Positions 16,799-25,420 of a stretch of DNA of 64,000 nucleotides are shown here, piece by piece. The stretch is from Nannocystis sp. (GTDB taxonomy: Bacteria; Myxococcota_A; Polyangia; Nannocystales; Nannocystaceae), in NCBI GenBank assembly GCA_016712315.1, contig JADJRG010000031.1:62001-126000 (forward strand), read 5' to 3'. The notes beneath the pieces are model-generated. The model made no database searches. It was not told the origin of the DNA and saw only the letters and a program-made list of their open reading frames with translations. Numbering within the stretch: position 1 is the stretch's first letter; each line of letters begins with the position of its first letter. Position numbers and translations under genes: made by a program.

Positions 16799-16866
16799 GG
16801 GCGGAGGATATCACCGCGAGGCGTGGTTTGACGCCCTAGGCTGGGCGGCTGTAGCCTGCCCGAACC

Positions 16867-17592
16867 GTGACTCTCCCGCCCGCTATGCTCTCGCTCCTGA
16901 GCTCGCCGCTCCTGGCTGAGGTCGATGTCTACCGCCTCCTCTTCGGCTCGAAGGGGATCATTTTGGTGGTGGTCTTGATCCTGATCGCGCTGGTGGTCCT
17001 GACCTTCTTTGTCGTCTTCTACAAGCTGATCCACGTGAGTCAGGCGCAGTCGCAGTCGATCTCGTTCCTCGACCGGTTCTGGGAGTCGAAGCGCCTCGAT
17101 GACATCTATAAGGCGACCGACAAGCTGACCTACAGCCCCCTCTCGGCGATGTTCCGGGCCGGTTACATCGAGCTGAGCAAGGTCAAGAAGAAGGGCGAGG
17201 GCGAGGCCGGGACCATGCACGACAAGATGGACGGCATCGAGAACATCGAGCGGGCGCTCTCTCGCGCGAAGGTGAGCGAGACGACCAAGCTCGAGAACTT
17301 GCTCCCGTTCTTGGCGACCGTCGGCTCGGCGGCGCCCTTCATCGGCCTCTTCGGGACGGTGTGGGGCATCATGGAGGCGTTCTTGAACATCGCGGCGGCG
17401 GGCAAGGCGGACCTGGCGACGGTGTCGCAGCCGATCGCGGAGGCGCTGGTCACGACCGCGCTAGCGCTGGCGAGCGCGATCCCGGCGGTGGTCGCGTTCA
17501 ACTACTTCAACCGGCGCCTCAAGGTCCTCGGCGCCGAGATGCAGACCTTCGCCAGCGACTACCTCAACATCGTCAAGCGGCACTTCTTCTAA
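16867..17592 (+). CDS. tolQ: TolQ-type proton channel of the Tol system
   Basis: 241 aa from GTG 16867 (ATG 16885 is equally plausible). Three membrane helices: residues about 28-55 (IILVVVLILIALVVLTFFVV), 145-170 with PFIGLFGTVWGIM, and 185-210 (ALVTTALALASAIPAVVAFN). This is the TolQ/ExbB layout. TolQ uses the proton gradient to drive TolA and maintain the outer membrane during division. It heads the operon tolQ-tolR-tolA-tolB. Confidence 0.93.
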   Translation: MTLPPAMLSLLSSPLLAEVDVYRLLFGSKGIILVVVLILIALVVLTFFVVFYKLIHVSQAQSQSISFLDRFWESKRLDDIYKATDKLTYSPLSAMFRAGYIELSKVKKKGEGEAGTMHDKMDGIENIERALSRAKVSETTKLENLLPFLATVGSAAPFIGLFGTVWGIMEAFLNIAAAGKADLATVSQPIAEALVTTALALASAIPAVVAFNYFNRRLKVLGAEMQTFASDYLNIVKRHFF

Positions 17593-17620
17593 GATCGAAG
17601 GCTCGAACAAGGGGGCTCCT

Positions 17621-18064
17621 ATGTCCAAGATGATCGACGACGGGTTCCGCGATGACGGGCCCATGACGGCGATCAACGTCACCTCGCTGGTCGACGTGAT
17701 GTTCTGCCTCCTCATCATGTTTATGGTGACGACGCCGATGATGTCGCCGTCGGCGGCGGTGGAGCTGACGCTGCCGAAGGCGCGCGGCCAGGAGGTGAAG
17801 GAGGAGGACTTCTTGCTCTCGGTGATCTCGATCGACGCGCGGGGGCAGGTGTTTATGGGGACGACGCCGCTCGCGTCCGAGATCGAGCAGATGTCCGCGG
17901 AGCTGGCGAACAACCCGAAGCTCCAGGAGGACGGCCTCGCCTTTATCCAGGGCGACGAGAATGTCCCGTTCGAAAGGATCGTTGACGTCATGGTCGCGTT
18001 GCAGAAGGCGAAGGTCACGAAGGTCGGCTTCGTCACTGATCCGACGCTGAAGCGGCGCCCGTGA
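17621..18064 (+). CDS. tolR: TolR-type protein of the Tol system
   Basis: 147 aa. One N-terminal membrane helix (SLVDVMFCLLIMFMVTTPMM) carries the essential Asp. The periplasmic domain has AVELTLPKA, LSVISIDARGQVFMGTTPL and IVDVMVALQKAKVTKVGFV, as in TolR/ExbD. It lies 28 bp after tolQ and 19 bp before the tolA-like gene. Confidence 0.92.
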   Translation: MSKMIDDGFRDDGPMTAINVTSLVDVMFCLLIMFMVTTPMMSPSAAVELTLPKARGQEVKEEDFLLSVISIDARGQVFMGTTPLASEIEQMSAELANNPKLQEDGLAFIQGDENVPFERIVDVMVALQKAKVTKVGFVTDPTLKRRP

Positions 18065-18083
18065 GCGCCCAGGGAGATCCACG

Positions 18084-18944
18084 ATGAGCAGCTCGAACTC
18101 GAATGATGAGGTCCGGACCACGCCGCTCTGGCTCGCCCCCTTCCAGTCGATCGGCCGCGAGTTTGCGGTGATCCTGCAAAATACCCGCGCGTTCACGGGC
18201 GGGGTCATCGGCTCGTTGGCGCTCTCGGCGGGGCTCGCGGCGTTGGTCCTCATCGGCAACGCGAAGGCAGACGAGGCGGACGAGGAGAGCGAGATGCTCG
18301 ACATCGAGTTCGTCCCCGGCGCGCTGGTCCGCCTCGGCGAGAAGCGCGACGAGAAGATCCCAGAGAAGCTGATCATCCAGGAGACGGTGGCCGCAGAGGA
18401 GGCCGCGCAGGAGACGATCACGAAGGACGACAAGACGCCGCCTCCGCCCGAGACCAAGAAGAAGGACGACATCAAGGACACCACGGAGAAGGGGAAGGCG
18501 CCGCCTGATCCGAACAAGAAGGGCGCGAAGGTCTCCGACAAGAACCGCGACAAGAACACGCCGCACAACGACCTGCCGACGGTAGAGGATCTGCCCGGCG
18601 ACCCCTTCGGCTCCGCGGACGGCTGGGCAGATATGGCCAAAGAGGGCGATCCCTGGGCGACCTCGGTGATCGGCGTGCTCAACAAGATGAAGGTGCCGTC
18701 GTTCGCGGCCGAGTCGAAGTCCGGCTCGCTCAAGTTCCAGATCGAGATCTGCGCGAACGGGACGATCAAAGAGATGCGGATCCGCCAAAAATCCGCCGAC
18801 CCGAAGCTGGACGCGGCGGTGAAGGCGGCGGTCGAGGCGACCAAGATCCCGGCTCCGCCCGCGAACGTCGCCAAACAGCTCGCAGGGGGCTGCAAGACGA
18901 TCCCGTACCGCTTCACCTGGAGCGGCGGCGGCAAGGTCGAGTGA
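18084..18944 (+). CDS. tolA: TolA/TonB-like energy-transducing protein
   Basis: 286 aa. One membrane helix at about 43-62 (IGSLALSAGLAALVLIGNA), then a long charged Lys/Glu/Pro linker (about 65-185; PPPPETKKKDDIKD). A C-terminal TonB_C/TolA_C-like domain (about 200-280; FQIEICANGTIKEMRIRQKS, DAAVKAAVEATKIPAPP) completes it. Two Cys (EICANG and GGCKT) in this domain could form a disulfide. Its place between tolR and tolB supports the assignment as the periplasm-spanning partner. Confidence 0.87.
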   Translation: MSSSNSNDEVRTTPLWLAPFQSIGREFAVILQNTRAFTGGVIGSLALSAGLAALVLIGNAKADEADEESEMLDIEFVPGALVRLGEKRDEKIPEKLIIQETVAAEEAAQETITKDDKTPPPPETKKKDDIKDTTEKGKAPPDPNKKGAKVSDKNRDKNTPHNDLPTVEDLPGDPFGSADGWADMAKEGDPWATSVIGVLNKMKVPSFAAESKSGSLKFQIEICANGTIKEMRIRQKSADPKLDAAVKAAVEATKIPAPPANVAKQLAGGCKTIPYRFTWSGGGKVE

Positions 18945-19037
18945 GGGGCGAGAGCGCGCGTCGCGCAGATGATCGCGTCAAGGGGTTCCCCCGGCGGCAG
19001 ACGCCATGTATGGTTGGCCGTCTCGTCTGAGGTGCTC

Positions 19038-20306
19038 ATGCGCACGCTGCTCGGAACTTCGATCCTCGCCTCCATCCTCGCCCTTGTGTCGTTCTACGCC
19101 GGTCAAGATCCGGCGGTCGCGAACGCCGCTCCACCTGACCAAGACGTCGCGATCGGCAGCGGCTTCCGCCTGCTCCGCCTCGCGATCCCCGCGGAGGGGC
19201 GCGTCGGTGACATCCTCCGGAAGAACGCTCAGATCTCGAGCGGCTTCGAGGTGATCGACCGGCGGTCGATCCCCGCGGCGCTGGTCCGATCCGCTTCCTT
19301 CGACAAGAAGGCGTGGTCGGACATCGGCGCCGAGACCGTGGTCCTCACCGACGAGGTCGGCGGCCAGTTTAAGTTCCGTCTCTTCGACATCGCGTCGGGC
19401 GACAAGCCGGTGCTCTCGCGCGGCTACGCGGCCAACGACCCGTTGAAGGCCGCGAACCGCTTCATGAACGACGTGATCGAGTACTACACGAAGATCCCAG
19501 GCGTCTTCGGCTCGCGGATCGCGTTCGTGCGGACGACCCGCAGCCCGACGGTCAGCAAGAACGTGTTCACGGTCGAGATGAACGGCGAGTCGCCGGTCTC
19601 CGTGACCTCGAACCGCTCGCTGAACATCCTGCCGTCGATCGGCCCGGGCGGGCAGGTGCTCTTCACCAGCTACGCGAAGCGCAACCCCGATCTGTGGATC
19701 GGCGGCGCGGGCGAGGCTCGGCAGGTGTCGAAGCAGCCAGGCCTCAACCTCGGCGGCGTGATGAGCCCCGACGGCGGCTCGATCGCGGTGACGCTGTCGA
19801 AGGACGGGAATTCGGAGATCTACACGGTCGACACCAACGGGAACATCAAGGCCCGCCTGACCAACAACAAGGCGATCGATGGTTCGCCTTCGTGGTCGCC
19901 CGGCGGCAACCAGATCGCGTTCGTGTCGAACCGCGCGGGCGGCCCGCAGGTGTTCCGCATGGGCGCCGACGGCTCGGGCGCGGCCCGCGTGTCGAAGACC
20001 GGAGAGTACAACCAGAGCCCCGACTGGAACCAAGGCGAGGGGGCTCGCGGCAACATGATCGCGTACTCGGGTCGCGACGCGAGCAACCGTTATGACGTGT
20101 TCGCGGTCGATGGTCGCAGCGGCAAGGTGGTCCGCTTGACGCAGAACCCCGGCCGCAACCTCGACCCGACGTGGAGCCCGGACGGCCGGATGATCGCCTT
20201 CCAGTCGTCGCAAGGCGGGATCTTCGTCGCGAACGAGCAGGGCAATAACCAGCAGCAGATCGCCCGCGCTGGCTCGACCCCTGACTGGGGTCCACGCGCG
20301 GACTGA
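19038..20306 (+). CDS. tolB: TolB beta-propeller protein
   Basis: 422 aa from ATG 19038, with a signal peptide ending near ANA. The N-terminal TolB domain (about 30-150) includes FEVIDRRSIPAALVRS and YYTKIPGVFGSRIAFV. The C-terminal six-bladed propeller (about 160-420) has PD40 repeats such as DGSPSWSPGGNQIAFVSNRA and DPTWSPDGRMIAFQS. TolB is periplasmic and links Tol to Pal. The gene ends the operon, directly before a good terminator. No pal follows. Confidence 0.95.
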   Translation: MRTLLGTSILASILALVSFYAGQDPAVANAAPPDQDVAIGSGFRLLRLAIPAEGRVGDILRKNAQISSGFEVIDRRSIPAALVRSASFDKKAWSDIGAETVVLTDEVGGQFKFRLFDIASGDKPVLSRGYAANDPLKAANRFMNDVIEYYTKIPGVFGSRIAFVRTTRSPTVSKNVFTVEMNGESPVSVTSNRSLNILPSIGPGGQVLFTSYAKRNPDLWIGGAGEARQVSKQPGLNLGGVMSPDGGSIAVTLSKDGNSEIYTVDTNGNIKARLTNNKAIDGSPSWSPGGNQIAFVSNRAGGPQVFRMGADGSGAARVSKTGEYNQSPDWNQGEGARGNMIAYSGRDASNRYDVFAVDGRSGKVVRLTQNPGRNLDPTWSPDGRMIAFQSSQGGIFVANEQGNNQQQIARAGSTPDWGPRAD

Positions 20307-20326
20307 GCGGCGACGCTGATGTGCGA

Positions 20327-20359
20327 GAGGCCCGGGTGAACACCTGGGCCTCTTTGTTT
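20327..20359 (+). terminator. Rho-independent terminator of the tol operon
   Basis: GAGGCCCGGGTG pairs with CACCTGGGCCTC (one G-U) around a 2-nt AA centre, so the effective loop is slightly larger. It is followed by TTTGTTT and lies just after the tolB stop. Confidence 0.9.
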
Positions 20360-20391
20360 GTGCATCTCGCGGCCGTATGTAGGATCGACCG

Positions 20392-21300
20392 ATGTCCGAG
20401 CGTTGGCAGGCGGTCCTCGATATCGGCACCAACAGCGTGCTCCTGCTGGTCGCGAGGCCAGGTTCAGGAGCGGCGCTGGAGGTCGCGCTGGATCGCTGCG
20501 TGATCACCCGCTTGGGTGAGGGGGTGGCGGGGCGGGGCTCGCTGTCGCCGGCGGCGATCGAACGCACGCTGGCGGCGCTGACCGAGCTGCGCGCGTCGGC
20601 GGCCTCGTACGGGGCCGCGCTGACGGCGGTGACGACCGAAGGGGTGCGTCTGGCGGGCGATCCTGAGTCGTTCTTGGCGCCTGCGGGGGCGCTGCTGGGC
20701 GCGCCTGTGCGGGTGCTCAGCGGGGAGGAGGAGGCGCGGCTGTCGTACCTCTCGGTGGCGGTGGAGAGCCCGGCCGAGGAGCCGCTGCGTGTGCTCGATA
20801 TCGGCGGCGCGTCGACAGAGCTGGTGGTCGGTGTGGGCGCGTCGATCTCGTCCGCGGTGTCTCATCGGATCGGCTCGGTGCGGCTGACAGAGCGCTTCCT
20901 CGGCGGGGTCAAGGACGACGAGCCCCCGCCAGCCTCGGCGATCGCGGCGATGGCGGCGGCCGTGCGCGAGACGCTGGCCGCGCAGCCGCTCCCGCCCAGC
21001 GATCGTTTGCACGGGCTCGCGGGCACGGTGACCACCGCGGCGGCGCTGCTGCTCGGCCTCGAGGTATATGACCGCGATCGGGTCGATGGTTCGCTTCATC
21101 GCGTAGAGGACGTGATCGCGCTGCGAGATCGGCTCGCCTCGATCCCGTTCGCCGCGCGGATCTCACCGACGCTGCCAGCGAAGCGGGCGGACGTGATCGT
21201 CGCAGGTCTGACGATCTTGATCGGCGCGCTCGAACACTGCGGCGCTTCGACGTTGGTAGTCCGTGATCGTGGGCTGCGCTACGCGTTGATCGAGCGTTGA
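20392..21300 (+). CDS. Ppx/GppA-family phosphatase
   Basis: 302 aa. The ASKHA-fold phosphate motif DIGTNSVLLLV opens the protein (about 10-20) and the second motif VLDIGGASTELVVG lies at about 130. GLAGTVTTAAALLLGLEVYD and ADVIVAGLTIL are further family elements. This is the short exopolyphosphatase/pppGpp phosphohydrolase form without a C-terminal HD domain. The expected reaction is hydrolysis of polyphosphate or pppGpp, and the motifs do not separate the two. It follows the tol terminator with its own upstream region. Confidence 0.92.
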   Translation: MSERWQAVLDIGTNSVLLLVARPGSGAALEVALDRCVITRLGEGVAGRGSLSPAAIERTLAALTELRASAASYGAALTAVTTEGVRLAGDPESFLAPAGALLGAPVRVLSGEEEARLSYLSVAVESPAEEPLRVLDIGGASTELVVGVGASISSAVSHRIGSVRLTERFLGGVKDDEPPPASAIAAMAAAVRETLAAQPLPPSDRLHGLAGTVTTAAALLLGLEVYDRDRVDGSLHRVEDVIALRDRLASIPFAARISPTLPAKRADVIVAGLTILIGALEHCGASTLVVRDRGLRYALIER

Positions 21301-21360
21301 ACGAGCGCTGGGGTCGAAGACGCACGGCCTTCGCCGCGGGATCTTGGTAGTGTTGTGGTG

Positions 21361-22227
21361 ATGAGATGCGGCCCTTCCCTCGTGATCACGTCGACGCTGG
21401 CGCTGGTCGGCGCTTGTTTGGTCGATAATCCGGGCTACCAGGCGACCAGCGGCGCCTCGTCGTCGTCGACCGATGACGGCGCGAGCGCCAGCACGAGCGG
21501 CGCGGGCGAGATCACCGGCTTGGACGGCGGTGAGGTCGGTAGCGGCGGCGATGAGAGCGATGGCTCGACGGGCGCGCTCGGGACCTCGCTTATCATCAGC
21601 GACTCGTTGACGCTCTCAAGCGGCGACGCGAGCGGCGGGCTCAGCGATACGGGCGGTGACACGAGCGGCGACACCGAAGGAACGACGGGGGATAGCGGCG
21701 GCGGGCCGATGATGGCGACGCTGCGCCACTACAAGGACGGCGAGTGCCACGGCGCTTATTATTGCGCGTACATGGGCGGTGACCCGGCGCCGGCGCAGAC
21801 GTGGTCGATCGAGTGCTTCTTGTCGCCGTTGGCGCCGCCGTTCTCGGTGACGCGGGTCGGCGTCGGCGTGCGCGGCGTCAACGGGGCGCCGGGGGTCGAT
21901 CTCAAGTTCTACCGGCGGAGCAACGGGGTGATCGAGCCGGAGCCGTTCGCGACGAGGGACGTCGGTGCGGTGGCCTCGACCGGCTGGAGGTCGTTTGACG
22001 TCGATCCGGTGGTCGTCGACGCGATGGAGCTCTGCGTCGGCGCGGTGGGCAAGGACGGGGCGACGCAGCTGGTGGTGGGGATCGACGCGACCCCGCCGAA
22101 CCCGGGCGCGAGCTACTTCCAGATGGTCGCGGAGGGTAAGGGCTGCGACGTCAACGCAGGGCTGCTCGAGCCGATCATGAAGGTGAACAGCGCGAGCTGG
22201 TGCATCAACGTCGACGTGGTCAAGTGA
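21361..22227 (+). CDS. Lipoprotein with Ser/Gly/Asp-rich linker
   Basis: 288 aa from ATG 21361 (two GTG codons just upstream are alternatives). Lipobox LVGAC lies at about residue 19. The linker (about 30-115) is Ser/Thr/Gly/Asp-rich (DTGGDTSGDTEGTTGDSGGG). The globular domain (about 115-288) has GECHGAYYCAYMGGD, a jelly-roll-like SVTRVGVGVRGVNGAPGVDL and ATPPNPGASYFQM, suggesting a galactose-binding-like or MAM-like fold. The function is unknown. Its last 8 bp overlap the convergent murE. Confidence 0.78.
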   Translation: MRCGPSLVITSTLALVGACLVDNPGYQATSGASSSSTDDGASASTSGAGEITGLDGGEVGSGGDESDGSTGALGTSLIISDSLTLSSGDASGGLSDTGGDTSGDTEGTTGDSGGGPMMATLRHYKDGECHGAYYCAYMGGDPAPAQTWSIECFLSPLAPPFSVTRVGVGVRGVNGAPGVDLKFYRRSNGVIEPEPFATRDVGAVASTGWRSFDVDPVVVDAMELCVGAVGKDGATQLVVGIDATPPNPGASYFQMVAEGKGCDVNAGLLEPIMKVNSASWCINVDVVK

Positions 22228-23737
22228 GGGCTGCACCGGCGCGCCGGCGGAGGGCGGCCAGGGCCTCGTGGGCGTCGTCGAAGGGGTGAGGGGTGTGGCC
22301 GTGGATCTGGTAGGTCTCGTGGCCCTTGCCGGCGATCACGACGGTGTCGTCGGCGCTGGCCTCGGCGATCGCGGCGAGGATCGCGGCGCGGCGATCGAGG
22401 ATCGCGGCGACCTTGGGGCGATCGGCGGCTTCGACCCCGGCGAGCATCTGGTCGAGGATCTGCTGCGGATCTTCGGTGCGGGGGTTGTCCGAGGTGGCGA
22501 TGAATCGATCCGCGGCGGCCGCGAGGCGCCCCATCATCGGCCGCTTGGCGCGATCACGGTCGCCGCCGCAGCCGAGCACGATGGTGAGGGCGCCGCGGGT
22601 GCGCGGACGGAGCGCCGCGAGCACGCGCTCGACGGCCTCGGGGGTGTGGGCGTAGTCGACGTAGACGGCGGGGCCCTCGGCTCCAGGGAGGGCGACGCGC
22701 TGGAGCCGACCAGGGGCGCCGTGGCAGCCTTGAAGGGCCCCCAGGATGGTCTTGAGATCCACGCCGAGGCCGATGCCGAGGCCGATCGCGACGAGCAGGT
22801 TGTCGAGGTTGTACTCGGCGACTAAAGGGGAGCAGAGGAGGCCCTCGCCGGCGGGGGTGCGGAGCTCGGCGGCGAGGCCTTGGGCGGCTTCGAGGCGACG
22901 AACGACGTAGATCTCGGCGTCTGGATCGGCGCCGCGTGAGGCCCGCCAGCGCCGCGAGCCGTCGGGGGCGGCGGCCAAGAAGTCGCGGCAGGCGGGGTGA
23001 TCATCGACGGCGGCGACGGCGACTCCGCCAGGGCGGAGGTGATCGCGGGCGAGCTGGCGCTTGGCCTCGAGGTAGCGCTCCATGGTGCCGTGAAAGTCGA
23101 GGTGGTCTTGCGAGAAGCTGGTCATGCCGACGGCGTCGAAGCGGAGCGGGCGGATCCTCCCCTGCGCGAGGGCGTGGGAGCTGACCTCCATGATCAGATC
23201 GGTGCCGCCGCGATCGCGCGCGGCGGCGAGCTGGGCCTGGAGATCGATGGGGAAGGGGGTGGTGTAGGCGGCGGGCTCGGTGCGATCGACGAGCCAGTTG
23301 TCGACGGTGCCGAGGCGGATGTGGCGGCGGCCAGCAGCGGCGAGCATCGCCGCGACGAGGTAGGTGGTGGTCGTCTTTCCGTTGGTGCCGGTGACGCCGG
23401 CCGCGCGCAGGTGCTCGCCCGGCGCGCCGTAGAAGGCGGCGGCGATCCGCGGGTAGGCGGCGGCGCTGTCCTCCAGGAGGACGTGAGGGTGATCGAGCTC
23501 GGCGATGCGGGCGCGCTCACCGATGATGACCGCGGCGCCAGCGGCGATCGCCTGCGGAATGTACGCGTGGCCGTCGTTGGTGGCGCCGGTGAGGGCGAGG
23601 AAGACGGCGCCAGGGGTGACGCGGCGTGAGTCGACGACGAGCGCTGGGGCGAGGGTGTCGGGGCCGCAGCCGCGATACTCGAGGTGAGGCGCTCCGGCGA
23701 GCAGTTGAGCGAGGGTGACGGGCCGCGCCGTGGACAT
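22220..23737 (-). CDS. murE: UDP-MurNAc-tripeptide synthetase MurE
   Basis: 505 aa from ATG 23737. The N-terminal MurE domain has DSRRVTPGAVFLAL, the ATP loop is GVTGTNGKTTTTYLV, and the middle domain has EVSSHALAQGR and SQDHLDFHG. The C-terminal domain has VDYAHTPEAVERVL and TSDNPRTEDP. The DNPR tetrapeptide marks meso-diaminopimelate specificity. It adds meso-DAP to UDP-MurNAc-L-Ala-D-Glu in the cytoplasm. No other dcw gene (murF, mraY, ftsI) is adjacent, so this copy lies outside the usual cluster. Confidence 0.96.
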   Translation of the reverse strand: MSTARPVTLAQLLAGAPHLEYRGCGPDTLAPALVVDSRRVTPGAVFLALTGATNDGHAYIPQAIAAGAAVIIGERARIAELDHPHVLLEDSAAAYPRIAAAFYGAPGEHLRAAGVTGTNGKTTTTYLVAAMLAAAGRRHIRLGTVDNWLVDRTEPAAYTTPFPIDLQAQLAAARDRGGTDLIMEVSSHALAQGRIRPLRFDAVGMTSFSQDHLDFHGTMERYLEAKRQLARDHLRPGGVAVAAVDDHPACRDFLAAAPDGSRRWRASRGADPDAEIYVVRRLEAAQGLAAELRTPAGEGLLCSPLVAEYNLDNLLVAIGLGIGLGVDLKTILGALQGCHGAPGRLQRVALPGAEGPAVYVDYAHTPEAVERVLAALRPRTRGALTIVLGCGGDRDRAKRPMMGRLAAAADRFIATSDNPRTEDPQQILDQMLAGVEAADRPKVAAILDRRAAILAAIAEASADDTVVIAGKGHETYQIHGHTPHPFDDAHEALAALRRRAGAALT

Positions 23738-23783
23738 GCGGGCAGGGTAGCAGCGGCGCGACGCGGGGCGCACGGGGCGAGGC

Positions 23784-24557
23784 TCAGCTCAGCCGGCGCG
23801 CGGCGACTCGGGCGATCGCTTCGATCTCGTTCATCAAGAGCTCCCCGCCGATCTCGCCGTGGCGGTTGATCAAGAGGGAGCCGTAGCGGCCGCGCTGCGC
23901 GAGCGGGAAGAGCTGGACGCCCGAGATGACGCGGTAGCGCCAACCCTTGGGCTGCCAGAGGCGGAGCGCGTCCCAGTCGGTGAAGGCGCCGATGACGGGG
24001 TAGCCCTGGAGGTGCTCAAAGATATGAGGCCCGGGGTCGCGCTCAGGCTCCGGGGCGAGGGCGAGGAGCAGCTCGCTGCTGAGGAGCTGGTGATAGACGC
24101 GCTGGCGGGCCTCCATCTCGCGGGTGGCGGCGAGGACCTTCATCGCGCGGAGCAGCTCGGGGTTGCGGGTGGGCTCGGCTTCACCCAGGTGGAGCTCGAC
24201 GCGCAGCGGGCGCTCCGGACCGGCGGCGAAGGCTGTGGCGAAGATCTGGCGGGCTTCTTCGGCGTGGGTGATGAGGTCGCGATCGTCGAGCTGGGTGAGG
24301 GTCTTGGCGGGGTTGCGTCGGCCGCGCCGGGCGATATAGCCGCGCTTGGTGAGCTCCGCCTCGCGCGCGGGGGTGAGCTTGGCCGCGGCTGGCAGGTGCT
24401 CGTTGGCGACTGCCTCGCAGAGCAGCTCTCTGCGGCCCGGTACGCGCAGGTAGAGGAGGTAGTGGTCGCCCGCTTCGACGAGCAGACGGTTGCCGTCGCC
24501 GCCGCTGTGGAGCAGCGCGTGGAGCTGATCGACGAGGGGATCGGGGGCGGGGTGCAT
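23784..24557 (-). CDS. TY-Chap-like/SseB-like domain protein
   Basis: 257 aa, with no signal or membrane segment. The N-terminal half resembles the CesT/YbjN chaperone-type fold (VDQLHALLHSGGDG, RLLVEAGDHYLLYLRVPG). The C-terminal part resembles SseB: YPVIGAFTDWDALRLW, GVQLFPLAQRGRYGSLLINR, then GGELLMNEIEAIA. SseB-like domains are linked to secretion-chaperone and immunity-like proteins, but no secretion genes are nearby. The assignment rests on pattern only. Confidence 0.6.
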   Translation of the reverse strand: MHPAPDPLVDQLHALLHSGGDGNRLLVEAGDHYLLYLRVPGRRELLCEAVANEHLPAAAKLTPAREAELTKRGYIARRGRRNPAKTLTQLDDRDLITHAEEARQIFATAFAAGPERPLRVELHLGEAEPTRNPELLRAMKVLAATREMEARQRVYHQLLSSELLLALAPEPERDPGPHIFEHLQGYPVIGAFTDWDALRLWQPKGWRYRVISGVQLFPLAQRGRYGSLLINRHGEIGGELLMNEIEAIARVAARRLS

Positions 24558-24675
24558 CGGCGCGGTAAGCTAGCTCGGATCTGTCGCCGCGGCACTGTGG
24601 CCGTGAGACCCCAAGCGCTGATGGGCGCCGTGGATGGCTTTCGGCGGCCGCTCGATCCGATTATGCTCGGCGACC

Positions 24676-25413
24676 GTGTCGGACTCAGGCGATCTTTGGC
24701 AGCGCTATGACGCGAAGGTCGTCCAGCTCCGAGCGGCCGAGGAGACGATCGCCGGGCTGCAGGCGGAGCTCGCGGAGATGCGGGAAGATCGGGACCGGCT
24801 CGCCCAGAAGCTGCTCTCCGCGCGGACGCTTGCCGAGCGGCTGCGGAGCGCGGAGCGGACGAAGGGGCGGCGGCTCGGGGTCGAGTCGACGCAGGTCGTC
24901 CGGGTCCGTGACGAGTACGAGCGGGCTCGTGAGGTGATCGGCTTGATGCTGTCGGCGCTGGCGGGCTCGTGGAGCGGCCGCGAGCAGGCGTGGAAGGCCC
25001 AGACGAGCGACGGCGGGCGCTTGCTCTTCGCGCTGACGCGGGGGGCGATGGCGTCGGTGTCGCTCGAGAGCCACCGCGTCGACCACGAGTGGCTGCGTGG
25101 CCTCGATCTCGAGCGGCTGCGCGAGCAGTTGGGCTACGGCGAGGCGACGGAGGCGGTGGAGGCGGTCGAGGAGCAGGAGATCGACATGAGCTTGCCCGAC
25201 GCCTACGAGGACGCGAGCCAGGCGCTTCCGCCGCCGCCGAGCTACCAGGCGGGCGCGGTGCCGCCGCTGTTGTCTTCGCTCGACCCCTACGACGATGAGC
25301 CAGAGCCGCCGCCGAGGGGGCCTCCGGCGCGCGCGATCCCGAGCGGGCAGACGACCGCGGTGCGGCAGATCCCGGCGCCTCCGTTTCGGATCGGCAAGCT
25401 GGTCAAGCCGTAG
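24676..25413 (+). CDS. Coiled-coil protein of unknown function
   Basis: 245 aa from GTG 24676; an upstream ATG at 24634 would add 14 unlikely residues. A strong coiled coil (about 10-85; VVQLRAAEETIAGLQAEL) is followed by a small mixed domain (VIGLMLSALAGSWSGREQAW) and an acidic Pro-rich tail (PPPPSYQAGAVPPLLSSLDP) ending in FRIGKLVKP. No family is recognised. It is divergent from the SseB-like gene (about 120 bp between starts) and its end meets the convergent outer-membrane protein gene 8 bp away. Confidence 0.7.
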   Translation: MSDSGDLWQRYDAKVVQLRAAEETIAGLQAELAEMREDRDRLAQKLLSARTLAERLRSAERTKGRRLGVESTQVVRVRDEYERAREVIGLMLSALAGSWSGREQAWKAQTSDGGRLLFALTRGAMASVSLESHRVDHEWLRGLDLERLREQLGYGEATEAVEAVEEQEIDMSLPDAYEDASQALPPPPSYQAGAVPPLLSSLDPYDDEPEPPPRGPPARAIPSGQTTAVRQIPAPPFRIGKLVKP

Positions 25414-25420
25414 GGGGCGG

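Noticed and set aside
20307..20391. A pal gene expected after tolB
   Set aside because: The region holds only a terminator and the upstream of the Ppx/GppA gene.
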